Program-made: the position numbers and the translations under genes
The notes under the pieces: generated by a model
Databases searched by the model: none
The model's input: only the letters and a program-made list of their open reading frames with translations
Told to the model about the DNA's origin: nothing
Shown: piece after piece, positions 15,501 to 25,584 of the stretch
Layout of the letters: the number at the start of each line of letters is the position of its first letter
How positions within the stretch are numbered: position 1 is the stretch's first letter
From: Brachypterus glaber
Taxonomy: Eukaryota > Arthropoda > Insecta > Coleoptera > Kateretidae
Direction of reading: 5' to 3'
DNA: 64,000 nucleotides
Assembly: GCA_958510825.1 (NCBI GenBank)
Contig: OY294044.1
Coordinates: forward strand, 81,886,895 to 81,950,894

Positions 15501-18500
15501 AACCTTTTAATTCTTGTTTTAACCCAATATAGTATTTATGTGCAAAAATATATGTGTAGAATACTAAAAATATGAAAGCTCATTCATAGCATGTTTCTCT
15601 AAAATGAAAATAAGTCGTTTATTGCAGTATAAAAATGATCAATTATTATTAAAAATTTACCTTTTCACAATATTATCGTATTCCATGAGTGCAGATTTAT
15701 TTTCAGGCTGTGTAGAATAATTTTAATTAAATATTGAATGTTGAGATCCTATTTAGTACATTAATGTATTTTATAACTTTTTACACCAAAATATACTTTA
15801 CATTTGTATTAAGTTAAGAAATTAAACATTTTTTAAACTAATTTAAAATTTGATAGATGTCCAAAATTACAGAATTTAAATGTCAGAAATTATTTCTGGG
15901 GCTGCCAAAGCAAGACAGAGCGCGTTTCTTTTTGACAAAATTGCGGTACTTTAGCCAAAAAAAAAATCCACGCAGTACCCCTAAGCTTAAGGGTAATCGA
16001 GGGGTGCGATGCTCTTTTTTTGTGTGGCGCTACCCGAAAGGAGAAAAGTCCAAAACCGAAAACTAACGAAAGAAAACGAAAGAACAAAGTAAGACTAAGA
16101 TGAAGTGACTCTATATTATATATTTGGATTCTTATAAATTCTGCGTATTATCTCAAGTTTTTGTCAAATTTTGACAGCTTTTGTCATTTTTTAAAAAACA
16201 TTTTTTTGGATATTTTTATCTGGAAAGTCCTTAAATCTATTTATTTTTTGATTAAATATTAGTAGAAAAAAACGATTTATTAAAAAAATTGTTTAATTTT
16301 ACTTAAGACTTAACTTGGAAAAACACACTTTTCGCTTACACTTGAATTTTTGTTTAATTACGTCTATGGCTCGTCAATATTACTAAAAATATTATTTTTT
16401 TTTTCTCTTAACAATGATATTAATAAACAAGAATTTATTGAGTCATTCGAATTTAAAAAGATTCATTACAGGCTCTTCCTATATCGTCATCTAAAGGCTC
16501 TAACGGTCTAACTCCAAAACGTCATATTTTGCAGGAGACGTAAAAAACGATTTAAAACTTAATTATAGCAATTTAGACATTTAAAACTAGCTTGTTCAGA
16601 GGTAAAAATGTTTGAAATGTGTTAATGTATTTAAAACTTTTCATTGTTATCTATTTTATATAAATTATTTGAAAATTAAATTTTAACCACAGAATCTAAA
16701 TTCACTAATGGTCTAACTCCAAGGGAAGATAAAAGAGGATACCTATCGTATTATATCGCGTAATATTATTACAAAAAATTTATATTTTTATATTTAATAT
16801 ATAATATTACTACTAGGTAGGCATAATATATATACCTAGATAATATTAATATTATAAAATTTATACATTATAAAACCTTCATAAAAATAATTAAATCCCA
16901 TGAGAAAAAAATATATTTTATTTTGTAACGTTATGTTATAATAAAAATATAATAATTATTAAGCAACATTCAAAACTTAAATACTTTATTTACATTTTTG
17001 TGGTCAATATTATTAAAATCTAATATTATTAAACAATCAAATATTATCTAACTAAATTCTAATGTATATTATTATGCATAATTATGTATGTATCATAAAT
17101 GTAACGAATCTTTAACAGTTTGCTGCATATTTTTTTTATGTTTTTTGGATTTAGTTAAGTATTTATTATTATAAAAAAGATTTAAGTTATAATTATTTTA
17201 GTTTGTTTTCTGAAATAGAAACTTAAACATAGGGTATAAACGGGATCCCCTGTTGTCGAGAAATAGTTTGACATTAGTTACAGTTCTCATTTAATTGTTT
17301 TCTCACAATCATATGATGGAGTTAGACACTTAGCGACTTAAAATATTTACATTTTTGCATTTTTTGAGGCTGATATTGGTTTAATGCAACTTTTTTTTTT
17401 GAAGTATGTTGGTAATCAGATAATGAAGCAAATTTGATAAAAATCTCATTTTTGAAAAATTTGGAGTTAGACAATTAGAGCCTTTAGTGGACGATATATA
17501 GATCACAGATATTTAGTTTAGTTAATATTTATTTTTATAATCTCTTTAAAATAAAATAAGTTTTTTAAAATAATAATATGCTCCTCACACATAATTATGT
17601 GTCTAGCGGCTTTTTTTACGGCATCATCAAAGGAGCGAGTGTCAGGCCCATGCAATAAGGTCTACATATTTTTTTCATTTATCGAAAAATAAAAAATTGT
17701 TTTTATCTTAATTATTTTTTTTACTAAAGAAGGACTTTCTTTTCTATTGAATAAAACAAAAAAAAAAACATATTAAGGAGCTTACTGAATGAACAACTTG
17801 TTTTTCCAAAAACTGCAATGCTTGAATGCCACTTGACTCTAATTTAGGGTCAGGGGGTTCTGCAGTTATTTTTCCAGGTCTCCAAGGCCTTTGACCATAA
17901 AATTCCATGTGATTAGCACCTTCTAAAGGATCTGGATGGGGACATGCCATAATTTTCTATAAAAAATAGTATTATTGTTTTAAAAAATTACATGAAAAAA
18001 AGCTGGAGAGCTACTGTGAAGGTAACAGTTAACTAAAAAAAATTAAAAAAATATATTTCAAGATAATAACTTGTAAGAAATAGTTTTTACAAAAAATAAT
18101 CCTATCCAAGAACTTTGGACAAGTTCTAAAAAATCTTAAAGCATTCTCAAGTTATCGTAGTCACAAATTTCCCAGGAAAACAGACCGACAGATAGAGTTT
18201 TTTCGCGGAAACCTTTAAGCACATAAAAAGTCGAGAAATTAAAAAAAGGATCTGTGTTCCTTTTTTATTTTTTAATAACGCAAAGGTTCAAACCCTGGCC
18301 GACCCATATATTTTTTTACTCATTTTTTCTTCATTTTAGTTTTTTTAATTCCTATAATAAAAATCTAATAAGAAGAAAATAAGTGCGACTAAATGATTTT
18401 CAATTTATTTTATTCTTACAGAACATAATTCAGATGCCATCTTTTTCCTCTGAATGGCAAACATAGCAGCTTGCTGATAATAAATTCCAGGGTGCTGTGT

Positions 18501-21500
18501 TTGGACGGCTGGTAAGCCCAATTTTACAGCCTCGTCAAAAATATCTCCAAAAACTGAGAACCTACAAAAAATAAGATATACACTTAAACGCAACCACCCA
18601 AAAAAATGCATTAATGCATTTTTTTGTTTTAAGACCTAAACTTTCTATACTTTTGTCTTTATTTAGAATGATTAAAAAAAGCATATTTGTATTAAAAGCA
18701 ACAAAAAAGGTACAACTATATTTTTTCTTTCACCCTCTAGGGTTTGCATGATACGCCAGTGCAATTTTTCTTCAAATGATTAAAATTTCAAAAGTTGCAA
18801 AAACATGCTGTTTCGTGTTTGAGTTATAACTCTTTTAATTGTTTTTACTTTTTTTTCTATAATATAGATTGATGGGTGGGTTGGCTGGTGGAACTTTATG
18901 AATGAATACTTGTTTTAGTAATTATTATGTACATACTGTTTGGATAACCAGGCATAATGCTCGAATGCCAACTCCTGAAACCCAACTCTATTCTTAAATG
19001 TATCTATGTGAACCTTAAACTGCGATATGGCATCTCTTGGCAGATTCAACATGAACATCAGCCGGCATAGTTTGTAATTAATAAACCCTGCGACTGTTCT
19101 TATCTCCAGTGCGTTTGTATCAACTATTCTTATTTCCAGCAAACTATTGTATGCGTAACTGTAATGTCTAAAAAAAAAAATTTAATGTAAAAAACAAATT
19201 TAGATTTGTAAAAGTGTGTATACAGGTCGGTTAGTTTTGTTCAGGTGGAAAAAATGTTTTGGTGCTCAGAAAATATTAATCAAACATTTATATGAGTTTT
19301 ATTTAGGCATCAAAAATTTTTCCAGGGTTAAAGCTTTCAAATTTTAATCGTGTCGGAAAATTTTTAGAGGTGTTGACCTTTTTTTTAGTCATCAGGTTTT
19401 TTTAGAGACAAAAAGACAACAAAAATTGTGCCAGCCGGCAAATTTTTTTTTAGACAGTCGCCAAATGTTACGTCCACAGCCCCACAACAAAGGGGGGGTT
19501 AAATTTTTCTTTTGGTCGTTTTTTTGTTACATATTTACAATAGAAGAAAAATTTAAAAACCACCTAAAAGGTAAAACGAAATTACACAAAAAAGTTATTA
19601 TCATTTTTTCCATGGCCCAATCCATTCCCACAAAATTATTTCTGAACATAACTTTATTATTTAAAATAGAAGAAAAAAAAACACCTAAAAGGTAAAAAAT
19701 ATACACGCGAATGTATTAAATTAAATTTAAAAACCACCTAAAAGATAAAGAAATATACAAAATATTTTATTATAATTTTTCCATGACCTCCCTCCCCCAA
19801 AATATTAAAAATTGTTTCTGGACATAACTTTTTTTATGAAAAAGTTTTCTTGCTCATTTAAGATGATTATTTTAAATTATTTTGTTTTTTTTTTCTGTGT
19901 ATTTTACTTACTTATGTGCAGTAGGTATATCTTGCTTCAATTCACTCAAAAACGCCATTTTGAATTGATGCCTCACAAACAAATATTGATGTGTATTTTT
20001 ATTCAATCGATCTTTATGTGACTTTACATTCCTAATTTCATTGTGATAATAACTCTGGGCAAATTCGTAAAAAGCATTTTCCAGTCTCACAGCATAGCCC
20101 TGCAAGTGGTCACCATGGGGTAATACAAAGAGGGAGCTCGAGTTTATATCACAATTTGAACACAGGGCAACTGCTCTTTCTGAAGCTAAAATATCCTCTC
20201 CATCTGGCAGTGGTAGGGTGTTCTGCATTAGAACTGCTGCTATTCTTGTATTTCTACCTTCTATTGCAGCCCTGAAAAAGTATATTATAAAACCCTGGTG
20301 GAAAATAACGTTAGAAAAACTTGACCTAATGTAGTTTAAATTTTAAATACCTAACGTTAAGGTCTAACGTTCGAATAACGTTTATCTAACGTTGGGAATT
20401 TTAACCAACGTTAGATAACCGGGACACTTATACATTAAAAACGCGTTAGAAAAAACGTTTATCCAACTTAAAATTTCTACTAGGGTACGTGTATGAAAAG
20501 TGACTTATTTTGCATGAGCGAATGCAGAAACGTCGCGAATGCAAGAAAGATACTTTCTGACGAGTTAGGTACATTATTTTTTCTACTACTCCAATGAAAA
20601 TAAAATTATTAAAAATATTATTTTCTGTAAATAAAGACAGATAAAATTGTTAGGTATTATTTAACATGTTGACAGTCCACATAAGAAGTCCAAACCATAT
20701 TTTTGCAGTATTTTAGTTTTAAAGTCATTGAATATCATCTTTAGTCATGTAAAAAAAATATATACAATTTTTTGGTGTTTGATCGCATGTTCATATTATA
20801 TTTATTATTCCATCAATCTATTTTCTAATCATCGTACAGAGTGATATTGGTAGACTGTCAGTTTTGGGCTGCTGGCCCTCCTCAGTGCCAAGAGTCAACT
20901 CTGCGCGCTGATTAAGAAAACGTTTTTAGACTTTATTCGCAAAAGGAATATAGTCACTAGATTAATGTAGAATTGTGCCCCATCTATTGCTAGATATATT
21001 ATATATAATATATAATATGACTCATGGACGTATCAGCATATTTTTCAAGTCATACGTCCATGAATCATATATGAACACAACACCTCCAGGCTCCTAGATA
21101 AATCGGGCCGAATTATTTCGGCGTAAATCTTTTTACGGTCGTGTTCGCGCACGTGTTACTTTTTGTGGTTATGAATATTATTATTTTTCATATTTCGTAA
21201 TTTAGAAATAGTAGAAAAGTGAACAATGCAATGTATGTTACAACAAAAATAAAAGCAAGCACACCAAACAAGTGTCCACTAAATGTTTGATTTGTCAAAA
21301 ACCTTACTGCCTGAAGTGCTTTAGTGAAAACCACTAACGATTTATCATTTTTTCTAATCATTAAAAGTTGTTTTGAAAGTTATAATAATAAAAAAAATTC
21401 TACGTCTATTTGCCTTTTATGTATTTTTTTTTTTTTGAGTTAAATATAATTCTACCATAGAAAATAAGAACACTATACTTTGGTTATACATCCACTTAAT

Positions 21501-24177
21501 AGAAATTAGCTGGGCCACAGCGTACAAAAATAAAAAACTAATACTAACGGGTATGGTAATGAAATGCCTCATAGACCTGTGGGTAAAACGAATCATGAAT
21601 AACATGTGTTAAAATAGACTGATTAAAATTAAGTAACTACAAAAAAAAAAACACCAGTACTTCACAGAAAAATAAATAATTTAGCTGCATCTTTACTAAA
21701 ACTTCCGAATTTGTAGGCGTCAACCTTGGTCTTTTTCGTTTGTTTTCTTAGATTAGACTTGACAGTTAAAGTTAGTAAGATTTTGTTTATTTAAATTTTT
21801 AAGTAATAATAACCTCCTTCAGTTAAAAAAGTGGAAAAAGTATATATCCAGATACATAAACATGTAATGGGAAAACGACGTTTTCCCAATACATTCCCAT
21901 TTTCAAAATGTCCAATAAAATGGTAAATATTTTTTGAAAAAAAAATCATGATAGATTTGCTTTTTCAAGCATGTATGAAATTATATCGCATGCGTATGAA
22001 ATATGACACTTTCTTACTATCTAAATCGTGTGAAATTTCTAGTTTTCATAGGTGGTCATAGGAAAAATATTTTGATAAAATGGTTAAAAAGAGACATATT
22101 AAAGAGAATTGGGGGAAAGTGATTCTTATGGAAAGAGTAGTTAGGAGGAGGTATGAAATGGTGGGTCACATTCTAAGACATAAGAGCTTATTTAATAGTA
22201 TATTACATAACAAGCTAAGAAAGTAATTCATTTTGTAACAAGTTTGATAATTTGATTGTCTATAGCAAACAAGCAAGAAAATTACATTTTCTTAGCAAGT
22301 TAAGTACATTATTTTTTCTAAGCCCCTTCAGCCCAAAAATATAGTATTAATAAATTAGAATAATATGAAAAAATTTATTATACTTATTATACGTTTAAAA
22401 GAGGGTGTCTGTTCAAAATATATAGATATTTGATCTGTCCTGCACTAAAAAAATCTTTAACAATTTTTTTAAAAAGGTTCACTATCAAAATTTTAGCCTT
22501 TGCCAAATGCCTGACAGGCCTCTACTGGGTGTTTCAGGAAGGTGGTTCACCCCCTTAACTTTTTTAGGTAGAATCTTGAAATTTGCGGAATCTATGTTAT
22601 GTATAATTTAAGATTTTTTGACATAGTTAGAAATTTTTTGGCGCTTCCGGTTTCGCCGGAAATGTATGGAACTTTCAGTTTTTAAATGGAACACCCTGTA
22701 TATGTTTACATATTTTGATTTAGAAATTGATTCTGAGAACAAGTATGTGTCACTTGTCAAATATTTACATTTACGTTTACATTTTTGTTTAACCTCATAC
22801 TATTCTACTTAATTAAGCATCCCCTAAGTCCAGGACTTGTGTGGGCTAGTAGTAGAGGGAACCACCGGCTTTAATTGACTTTTGAACCAATTTATAGGGA
22901 GTGTCCGCTTCACTTTTGCCTTCGCCAAATTTCAATTATTAATTAACTGAAAAAGGCAAATCGGCGCCGGTGAGAATCGAACTCACGCTATTTGTGTAGT
23001 AAACTCGCCAAGTACGACGCGGTAGTCCACTACACCAATCCTCCCATGAAAATAAAATATTGACAGGTCATGTCATTTTTTAGTTAAATCTTCATTTTAA
23101 ATTTTTTGTGTTTTAATGCCAAGTTCTTTCAAATAAACTATTCATGTGTGGTATCAAAATGTTTGCAAGAAAATTCTCTTTAATTTGAACCTAATGAGCC
23201 ACCCTCTTTCCATTTGAAAAAAAAAATACTTATGGACCAAAGTATGATTTTAAAACTTTAAGAGCCCACCACATTTAGAGTTTTGGGAACAAAATCTAAT
23301 TAGTATTTTTCTGAAGATACTATGGTCTATTTTTTCAAGCAAGATAGTAAATTAAAAATCGCACAGTAAATATTACAGGTTTGAACAGTATATGTTTGTG
23401 TATAGAATATAGTTATGTTTTATAAAATAAACTACATCCAATATTTGAATCTGTTTTGAAAATATGCACTATGTGATTTTTAATTTACTATCTTGCTTGA
23501 CAAAACAGACCATAGACCAATAATTAAGTGAATAACCTAATTTAAGGCACTCTAGATTTAAAATAAAAACTTAATTAAAAAATGACATGACCTGTTAAAA
23601 ATTGACAAATGGCACATGCTGGTTCTCAGAATTAATTTTTGGTTCGATATATGTAAAAATAAATGTGCCAAAAAAATTCTAACTATGTCAAAAATCCTAA
23701 ATTATACATTATATAGCTCCTACAAATTTTACGATCCTACATAAAAAAGTAAAAAAGTTAAGTATGGTGAAACTCCGGGTATGTCTAAAGTTACCTTATA
23801 CTTTGCACTCTCGAAGCACATTCAATCATCTTCTCATTCCAGTGTTGATCATTCCAATCTAAATCAAAAAATATAACTATAACAGCAGGGACTTCATATA
23901 ATTTTTTGTTCATCCAATTCCTTTTAAGAATCCCCTTTGGAATGTACCAATCGTAAGAATTTCGCTTCGGCTTTATCACAGGGAACTCATGGGCATTTCC
24001 TATCAGTTTAAAAAGCACTGGGGCTCTTTCTAACCTTCTATTACTACTAAATGTCTCCCAAATTGATTTGTGTACAGCATTATTTACAGTATCTAACCCA
24101 GAAACACCCACTAGCGCCAAGGGTTTTACACATAATTCGGCTGGTAAATCCGTATTATTTTGCACTAATACTTGCAT
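358..24177 (-). CDS. TRAPPC11: TRAPPC11 (gryzun / foie gras), 13 exons, 3' end outside window
   Basis: This is a subunit of the TRAPP III vesicle-tethering complex, acting in ER-Golgi transport and autophagy. I assembled thirteen minus-strand exons: 23795-24177, 19912-20271, 18937-19167, 18420-18561, 17786-17956, 13745-13878, 12574-12781, 11112-11314, 10798-10981, 5041-5368, 3943-4311, 3814-3914 and 358-518. Total coding length is 2975 nt (991 codons plus 2 nt), with phase kept at every junction. The whole length aligns by eye with the human protein (about 1133 residues). Landmarks are [15 protein letters not shown] (exon 1), [21 protein letters not shown] (exon 2; human [21 protein letters not shown]), the Foie-gras domain (exons 3-7) and the beta-rich Gryzun region (exons 8-13). 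The last ~100-140 residues must lie left of base 1. The gene is spread over 24 kb mainly because transposons have expanded its introns. It lies downstream of, and in the same orientation as, Sarm1. Confidence 0.93.
668..3350. mobile_element. Outer arms of a foldback element split by insertion
   Basis: 668-790 (CAGTGGTTTCCAAATGGC ... ATACTGGATCC) is the inverted partner of 3229-3350 (GATCCAGTATTTTGAATATT ... CCATTTGGAAACCACTG). The younger element at 844-2688 sits between the arms. The whole lies in the TRAPPC11 intron between exons 12 and 13. Confidence 0.7.
844..2688. mobile_element. 1.85-kb foldback DNA element, TSD CTAA
   Basis: The ends CACAGTGATCCCCGGATATG and its inverse are flanked by CTAA at 840-843 and 2689-2692. 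Similarity between arms continues inward for several hundred bases (for example 945-1060 with 2515-2610), making almost the whole element an imperfect palindrome. There is no transposase, so it is non-autonomous. CAC ends with a 4-bp duplication resemble the CMC/Chapaev group, as an inference. Confidence 0.8.
3814..3914 (-). CDS. TRAPPC11: TRAPPC11 exon 12 (short)
   Basis: Codes residues 905-938. The acceptor is AATCTCAG|CA. Only one frame is open; it reads [20 protein letters not shown] and ends with a good donor TTGAAG|GTGAGT in phase 0. This region is poorly conserved in the family, so it rests mainly on splice sites and phase. Confidence 0.75.
3943..4311 (-). CDS. TRAPPC11: TRAPPC11 exon 11
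   Basis: Codes residues 782-904. The acceptor at ATTTTTAG|TCGAG gives [15 protein letters not shown] (human DLHPGEQLEKMLYV) and ends in [15 protein letters not shown]. Phase with exon 12 requires the weak donor GTGA|GTATTT. The stronger overlapping GTGAGT four bases upstream would break the frame. Confidence 0.85.
5041..5368 (-). CDS. TRAPPC11: TRAPPC11 exon 10
   Basis: Codes residues 673-781 of the Gryzun region. It starts [20 protein letters not shown] after acceptor ATTTTAG|ATTG. It is linked to exon 9 across about 5.4 kb holding a 2.7-kb foldback element. The donor is TGCA|GTAAGT, phase 1. Confidence 0.88.
5395..5480 (+). repeat. Direct repeat copy 1 of an ~85-bp sequence
   Basis: It matches 9424-9506 with few differences (shared TGTAATGCTA, ATTCCATTATATA, ATTTTCCCAAATACTTAAA). 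The two copies bracket the 6.1-9.3 kb repeat block. Confidence 0.7.
6118..6433. repeat. Inverted repeat with promoter-like TATATAAATA arms
   Basis: 6148-6235 is inverted at 6345-6433 (GTTCCATGTTGTGTATATAAAT ...). The centre holds short CAGTCAGTAATGAATC-type repeats. A partial third copy of the arm (TGTGTATACAAATAAGCAGGCGC) lies at 6118. It may be an LTR fragment or a foldback element. Confidence 0.6.
6578..9283. mobile_element. 2.7-kb foldback element in TRAPPC11 intron 9
   Basis: The left end ATATGGAGCTTTCTTTTTCA at 6578 is inverted at 9264-9283. Arms of roughly 1.3 kb each match almost to the centre, near 7945, where GGTAGCC and GGCTACC flank TAATTAA. Each arm also contains tandem sub-repeats of about 190 bp (TATGCCCATAAAATATTGC...GGCC). 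The open frames in it are low-complexity and not genes. Confidence 0.82.
9424..9506 (+). repeat. Direct repeat copy 2 of the ~85-bp sequence
   Basis: Partner of 5395-5480. It may be the flank of a large insertion or an independent copy of the same repeat family. Confidence 0.7.
10798..10981 (-). CDS. TRAPPC11: TRAPPC11 exon 9
   Basis: Codes residues 611-672. The acceptor is TTTTTTTAG|GAGT. The product reads [18 protein letters not shown], corresponding to human KADCPHPIRFSKLCVSFN. The donor is TTCAG|GTAAGA, phase 0. Confidence 0.9.
11112..11314 (-). CDS. TRAPPC11: TRAPPC11 exon 8
   Basis: Codes residues 544-610. It has a clean T-rich acceptor and a phase 2 donor AAA|GTAAGT. The product contains [19 protein letters not shown], matching human VQCKAKFHAPSFHVDVPV. 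No ATG lies near its start. Confidence 0.88.
11600..12150 (+). mobile_element. Non-LTR retrotransposon 3' end (RT C-terminus and ATT tail)
   Basis: The plus-strand frame 11600-11915 reads [19 protein letters not shown] and later [11 protein letters not shown], typical of the region after the RT thumb in Jockey/CR1-like elements. It is followed by an AT-rich 3' UTR and a short ATTATTATTA tail at ~12141. It is 5'-truncated, in TRAPPC11 intron 7. Confidence 0.55.
12574..12781 (-). CDS. TRAPPC11: TRAPPC11 exon 7
   Basis: Codes residues 474-543. It contains [20 protein letters not shown] then [19 protein letters not shown], the end of the Foie-gras domain. The donor is TTAAAG|GTAAGA. A foldback element starts only 24 bp upstream of the acceptor (see 12805). 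Confidence 0.92.
12805..13605. mobile_element. Foldback MITE family A, copy 1
   Basis: It starts CAGTGCGGTCCAAAAGTCAC and ends in the inverse near 13605. Inverted arms run about 140 bp (CTCTTAACTTTTGAACGGG ... CAGCTCTTAAAATGTG). Two more copies are at 46412 and 52430-54007. It begins 24 bp upstream of the TRAPPC11 exon 7 acceptor. Confidence 0.8.
13745..13878 (-). CDS. TRAPPC11: TRAPPC11 exon 6 (short)
   Basis: Codes residues 430-473. Translation from the acceptor TTTTCTAG|AACATG gives [20 protein letters not shown] then [15 protein letters not shown], matching human [20 protein letters not shown]...YYAKDYTKALK. The donor is TTAC|GTAAGT, phase 2. No ATG opens it, so ORF finders miss it. Confidence 0.9.
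14083..16110. mobile_element. Foldback element with ~150-bp arms
   Basis: 14110-14250 (AGGTCACTTCATCTGTACTT ... CTTTCGGGTAGCGCCACACAA ... CCCCTTAAGCTTAGGG) is inverted at 15975-16110. The 1.7-kb interior has no gene. It lies between TRAPPC11 exons 5 and 6. Confidence 0.7.
16470..17507. mobile_element. Foldback element, ~1.0 kb
   Basis: GGCTCTTCCTATATCGTCAT...GGTCTAACTCCAAAA at 16470-16520 is inverted at 17457-17507. An inner pair (GGTCTAACTCCAAGG at 16708, TGGAGTTAGACA at 17318) shows the arms are long and diverged. The interior is AT-rich and non-coding. Confidence 0.65.
17786..17956 (-). CDS. TRAPPC11: TRAPPC11 exon 5
   Basis: Codes residues 373-429. It contains [12 protein letters not shown] (human LDFYGQRSWRQG) and the conserved end KQVVHS. 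The donor is TTCA|GTAAGC in phase 0. The open frame beyond 17786 is intron. Confidence 0.92.
18150..18250. repeat. Dispersed repeat with GACRGACAGA motif
   Basis: GTCACAAATTTCCCAGGAAA...CGACAGATAGAGTTTTTTCG closely matches 12315-12420. Looser relatives are at 54780-54850 and 63890-64000. No coding content. Confidence 0.55.
18420..18561 (-). CDS. TRAPPC11: TRAPPC11 exon 4
   Basis: Codes residues 325-372. It contains [19 protein letters not shown] and PGIYYQQAA, part of the Foie-gras helical repeat region. The acceptor is TTTTGTAG|GTTC and the donor TTCT|GTAAGA. It ends in phase 0. Confidence 0.92.
18937..19167 (-). CDS. TRAPPC11: TRAPPC11 exon 3
   Basis: Codes residues 248-324. The exon begins at an acceptor after a long T run (TTTTTAG|ACATTAC), well upstream of the first ATG-like codon. 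It contains [17 protein letters not shown], matching human IKTMAGFINYKICRLCF. The donor is AAACA|GTATGT, phase 2. Confidence 0.9.
19540..19845 (+). repeat. Diverged tandem repeat (CCACCTAAAAGGTAAA units)
   Basis: The motif TTTAAAAACCACCTAAAAGGTAAA recurs near 19553, 19680 and 19728, followed twice by TTTTTCCATGRCC and a T-rich GGACATAACTTT stretch. It lies in TRAPPC11 intron 2. The rest of 19190-19900 shows nothing coding. Confidence 0.55.
19912..20271 (-). CDS. TRAPPC11: TRAPPC11 exon 2
   Basis: Codes residues 128-247. The acceptor is TTTTTCAG|GG and the donor CATAA|GTAAGT. It carries [20 protein letters not shown] and [20 protein letters not shown], the best-conserved block of the family. 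Phase is 2 in and 2 out. Confidence 0.93.
20805..20935. repeat. Repeat shared with 63503-63600 in inverse orientation
   Basis: TTATTATTCCATCAATCTATTTTCT and GGGCTGCTGGCCCTC...AGAGTCAACTCTG recur at 63503-63600 partly inverted, so both are pieces of one dispersed foldback family. Confidence 0.6.
22530..23780. mobile_element. Composite foldback block in TRAPPC11 intron 1
   Basis: 22545-22800 (CCCTTAACTTTTTTAGGTAG ... GATTCTGAGAACAAGT) is inverted at 23600-23780. Inside is a second palindrome of about 540 bp (23060-23600, centre near 23400; AGCAAGATAGTAAATTAAAAA and inverse) next to a tRNA-like SINE insertion. It is a three-layer nest of insertions. Confidence 0.75.
22963..23043 (-). repeat. 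tRNA-like sequence, probable SINE head
   Basis: The minus strand has an A box (TGGTGTAGTGG, 23037-23027) and a perfect T arm, GTGAG-TTCGATT-CTCAC (22986-22970), that forms a B box. A three-pair anticodon stem around UACUUGG would give anticodon CUU. The acceptor ends do not pair and the region between the anticodon arm and T arm is too long, so it is not a functional tRNA. The same strand continues into a unique body towards 22850, as in tRNA-derived SINEs. Confidence 0.6.
23795..24177 (-). CDS. TRAPPC11: TRAPPC11 exon 1 (start codon)
   Basis: Codes residues 1-127 and opens with ATG at 24177-24175. [21 protein letters not shown] matches the human start [21 protein letters not shown] (human sequence from memory). 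The donor is AAG|GTAACT and the exon ends in phase 2. Confidence 0.93.
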
Positions 24178-24600
24178 TTTTAATTAATTTAATCACTATT
24201 TTATACTTATTTAACTAAAATTAGCTATAAATTATAACTTAAAACCATATTTTTTGTCATTTTACACATCTGACGTTTAATGATGTTTCGGTACATTTGA
24301 ACTACTCATGAAACATATTGCCTACTTCATTTTGAAACAATGGTGACATTTGATCTACAATAAAATTAAAACCTTTGGTTGGTTTTTGTGAAAGTAATTG
24401 TTGATTACTTTGATTTTTGTGATACCGATACTTAAACGACGCTTTTAAATACAGTTGACAAATTTGACAATGTTAAAAAGAGATTAAATCTAGCTAATTA
24501 TAAAAAATGTAGTTGGCTTTGGTTAGAAATAATTGCCGCCGTTCGCCGTGGTTTCGTGTTTATATTCGGCGTCCGTTTCATTAAAAAATAGTAAAAGCAG
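24178..24600. promoter_or_regulatory. TRAPPC11 upstream region, possible bidirectional promoter
   Basis: The region lies immediately 5' of the TRAPPC11 start codon and has no recognisable repeat. It includes a CpG-containing stretch near 24535-24580. No convincing TATA box stands out; promoter status is inferred from position only. Confidence 0.35.
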
Positions 24601-24639
24601 TGCTTGTTGAAAGTGGGGAGCCTCATATTTTTTAAAGAT

Positions 24640-24646
24640 ATGTTAG
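24640..24646 (+). other. Possible divergent plus-strand first exon end (ATGTTAG|GTGAGT)
   Basis: A locally GC-richer stretch from about 24536 leads to AAAGATATGTTAG|GTGAGTAAC, a start codon followed at once by a perfect donor. TRAPPC11 starts 460 bp away on the other strand, so this could be a bidirectional promoter. No downstream coding exon on the plus strand was recognised in the window. Confidence 0.3.
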
Positions 24647-24759
24647 GTGAGTAACTTTAAGTTATTTAATTACTTAATGTATTTAGAATATGAATGTATA
24701 CGAGTATTAATAAAATAACCTCAAAATCGTTTTAGCATTGTTCTAAATAATTTATTCAG

Positions 24760-24937
24760 TGGCTTAGTTTACACCATGGGTACTATATTTTAAATCCAGG
24801 TACTTTTTATCTATAGATAGGAATACCTATCTCTATAGATAGGTATACCTATCTCTGTTTACAAAATGCTATAAACAGATGGGAAGATAAAAAGTACTTG
24901 GACTTAAAAGTTAGAACCAATGGTGTAAACTAAGCCA
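24760..24937. mobile_element. 178-bp MITE with perfect outer arms
   Basis: TGGCTTAGTTTACACCA is inverted at its right end, and AGGTACTTTTTATCT pairs with AGATAAAAAGTACTTG. The centre holds repeated ATAGATAGG/CCTATCT units. It is non-coding. Confidence 0.75.
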
Positions 24938-25584
24938 ATGAAGGTTTAATTATTATAAAGTCCAAATAAAACCATTTTTGTTTTGACAATGAATCCAGTA
25001 TTCTATAGACTATTATTGTCCATAATCAAAAGATATTGAGTTATCTTCATTGAAGGTGAAATCCGAGGTTAAATCAGATCAAGCACAGTTCCAGGGACAT
25101 TGACGTCTCCCAACCCAAAATTGTTGTCCCCCAGGGCCCAGGTTTTCTTATCACAAATTGCTTTTGCTTATAGAAAATGCCACCAACAAGATTGACATGA
25201 TGAGGGGTTAAGTCTCGAAAATCTCGGTAATTTTCCCCCAAATTTTCAGAACTCCCAAAAATCTTACTGAAAAAGCTAAGAAATCTGAATTTTTTGTTTT
25301 AATTCCCGGAAGCGAGCTTAACTTACAAAAATCTGAAAAGTCTGTGTAAAAATATTTTTAGTGGTTGACCCAGGGACTATCCGAGGTTTTTGTCGTGGGG
25401 GGTGTGAAAGTAAAATTTGCTAACTGCATTTTTTTTCCTTTAAAATTTTTTACCCTGCCAAAAATTTTGATGACTAAGAAAAGAGCTCATCACAAAAAAA
25501 AAATTACCACCTAAAAAAAATTTCAGATTCAAACAGATAAAAAATAAAATATTTTTAACCCGTTGGAATTAGTTTGAATTATTT

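Noticed and set aside
22963..23043. Functional tRNA gene
   Set aside because: T arm and A box are good, but acceptor ends do not pair and the spacing is wrong; SINE head is more likely.
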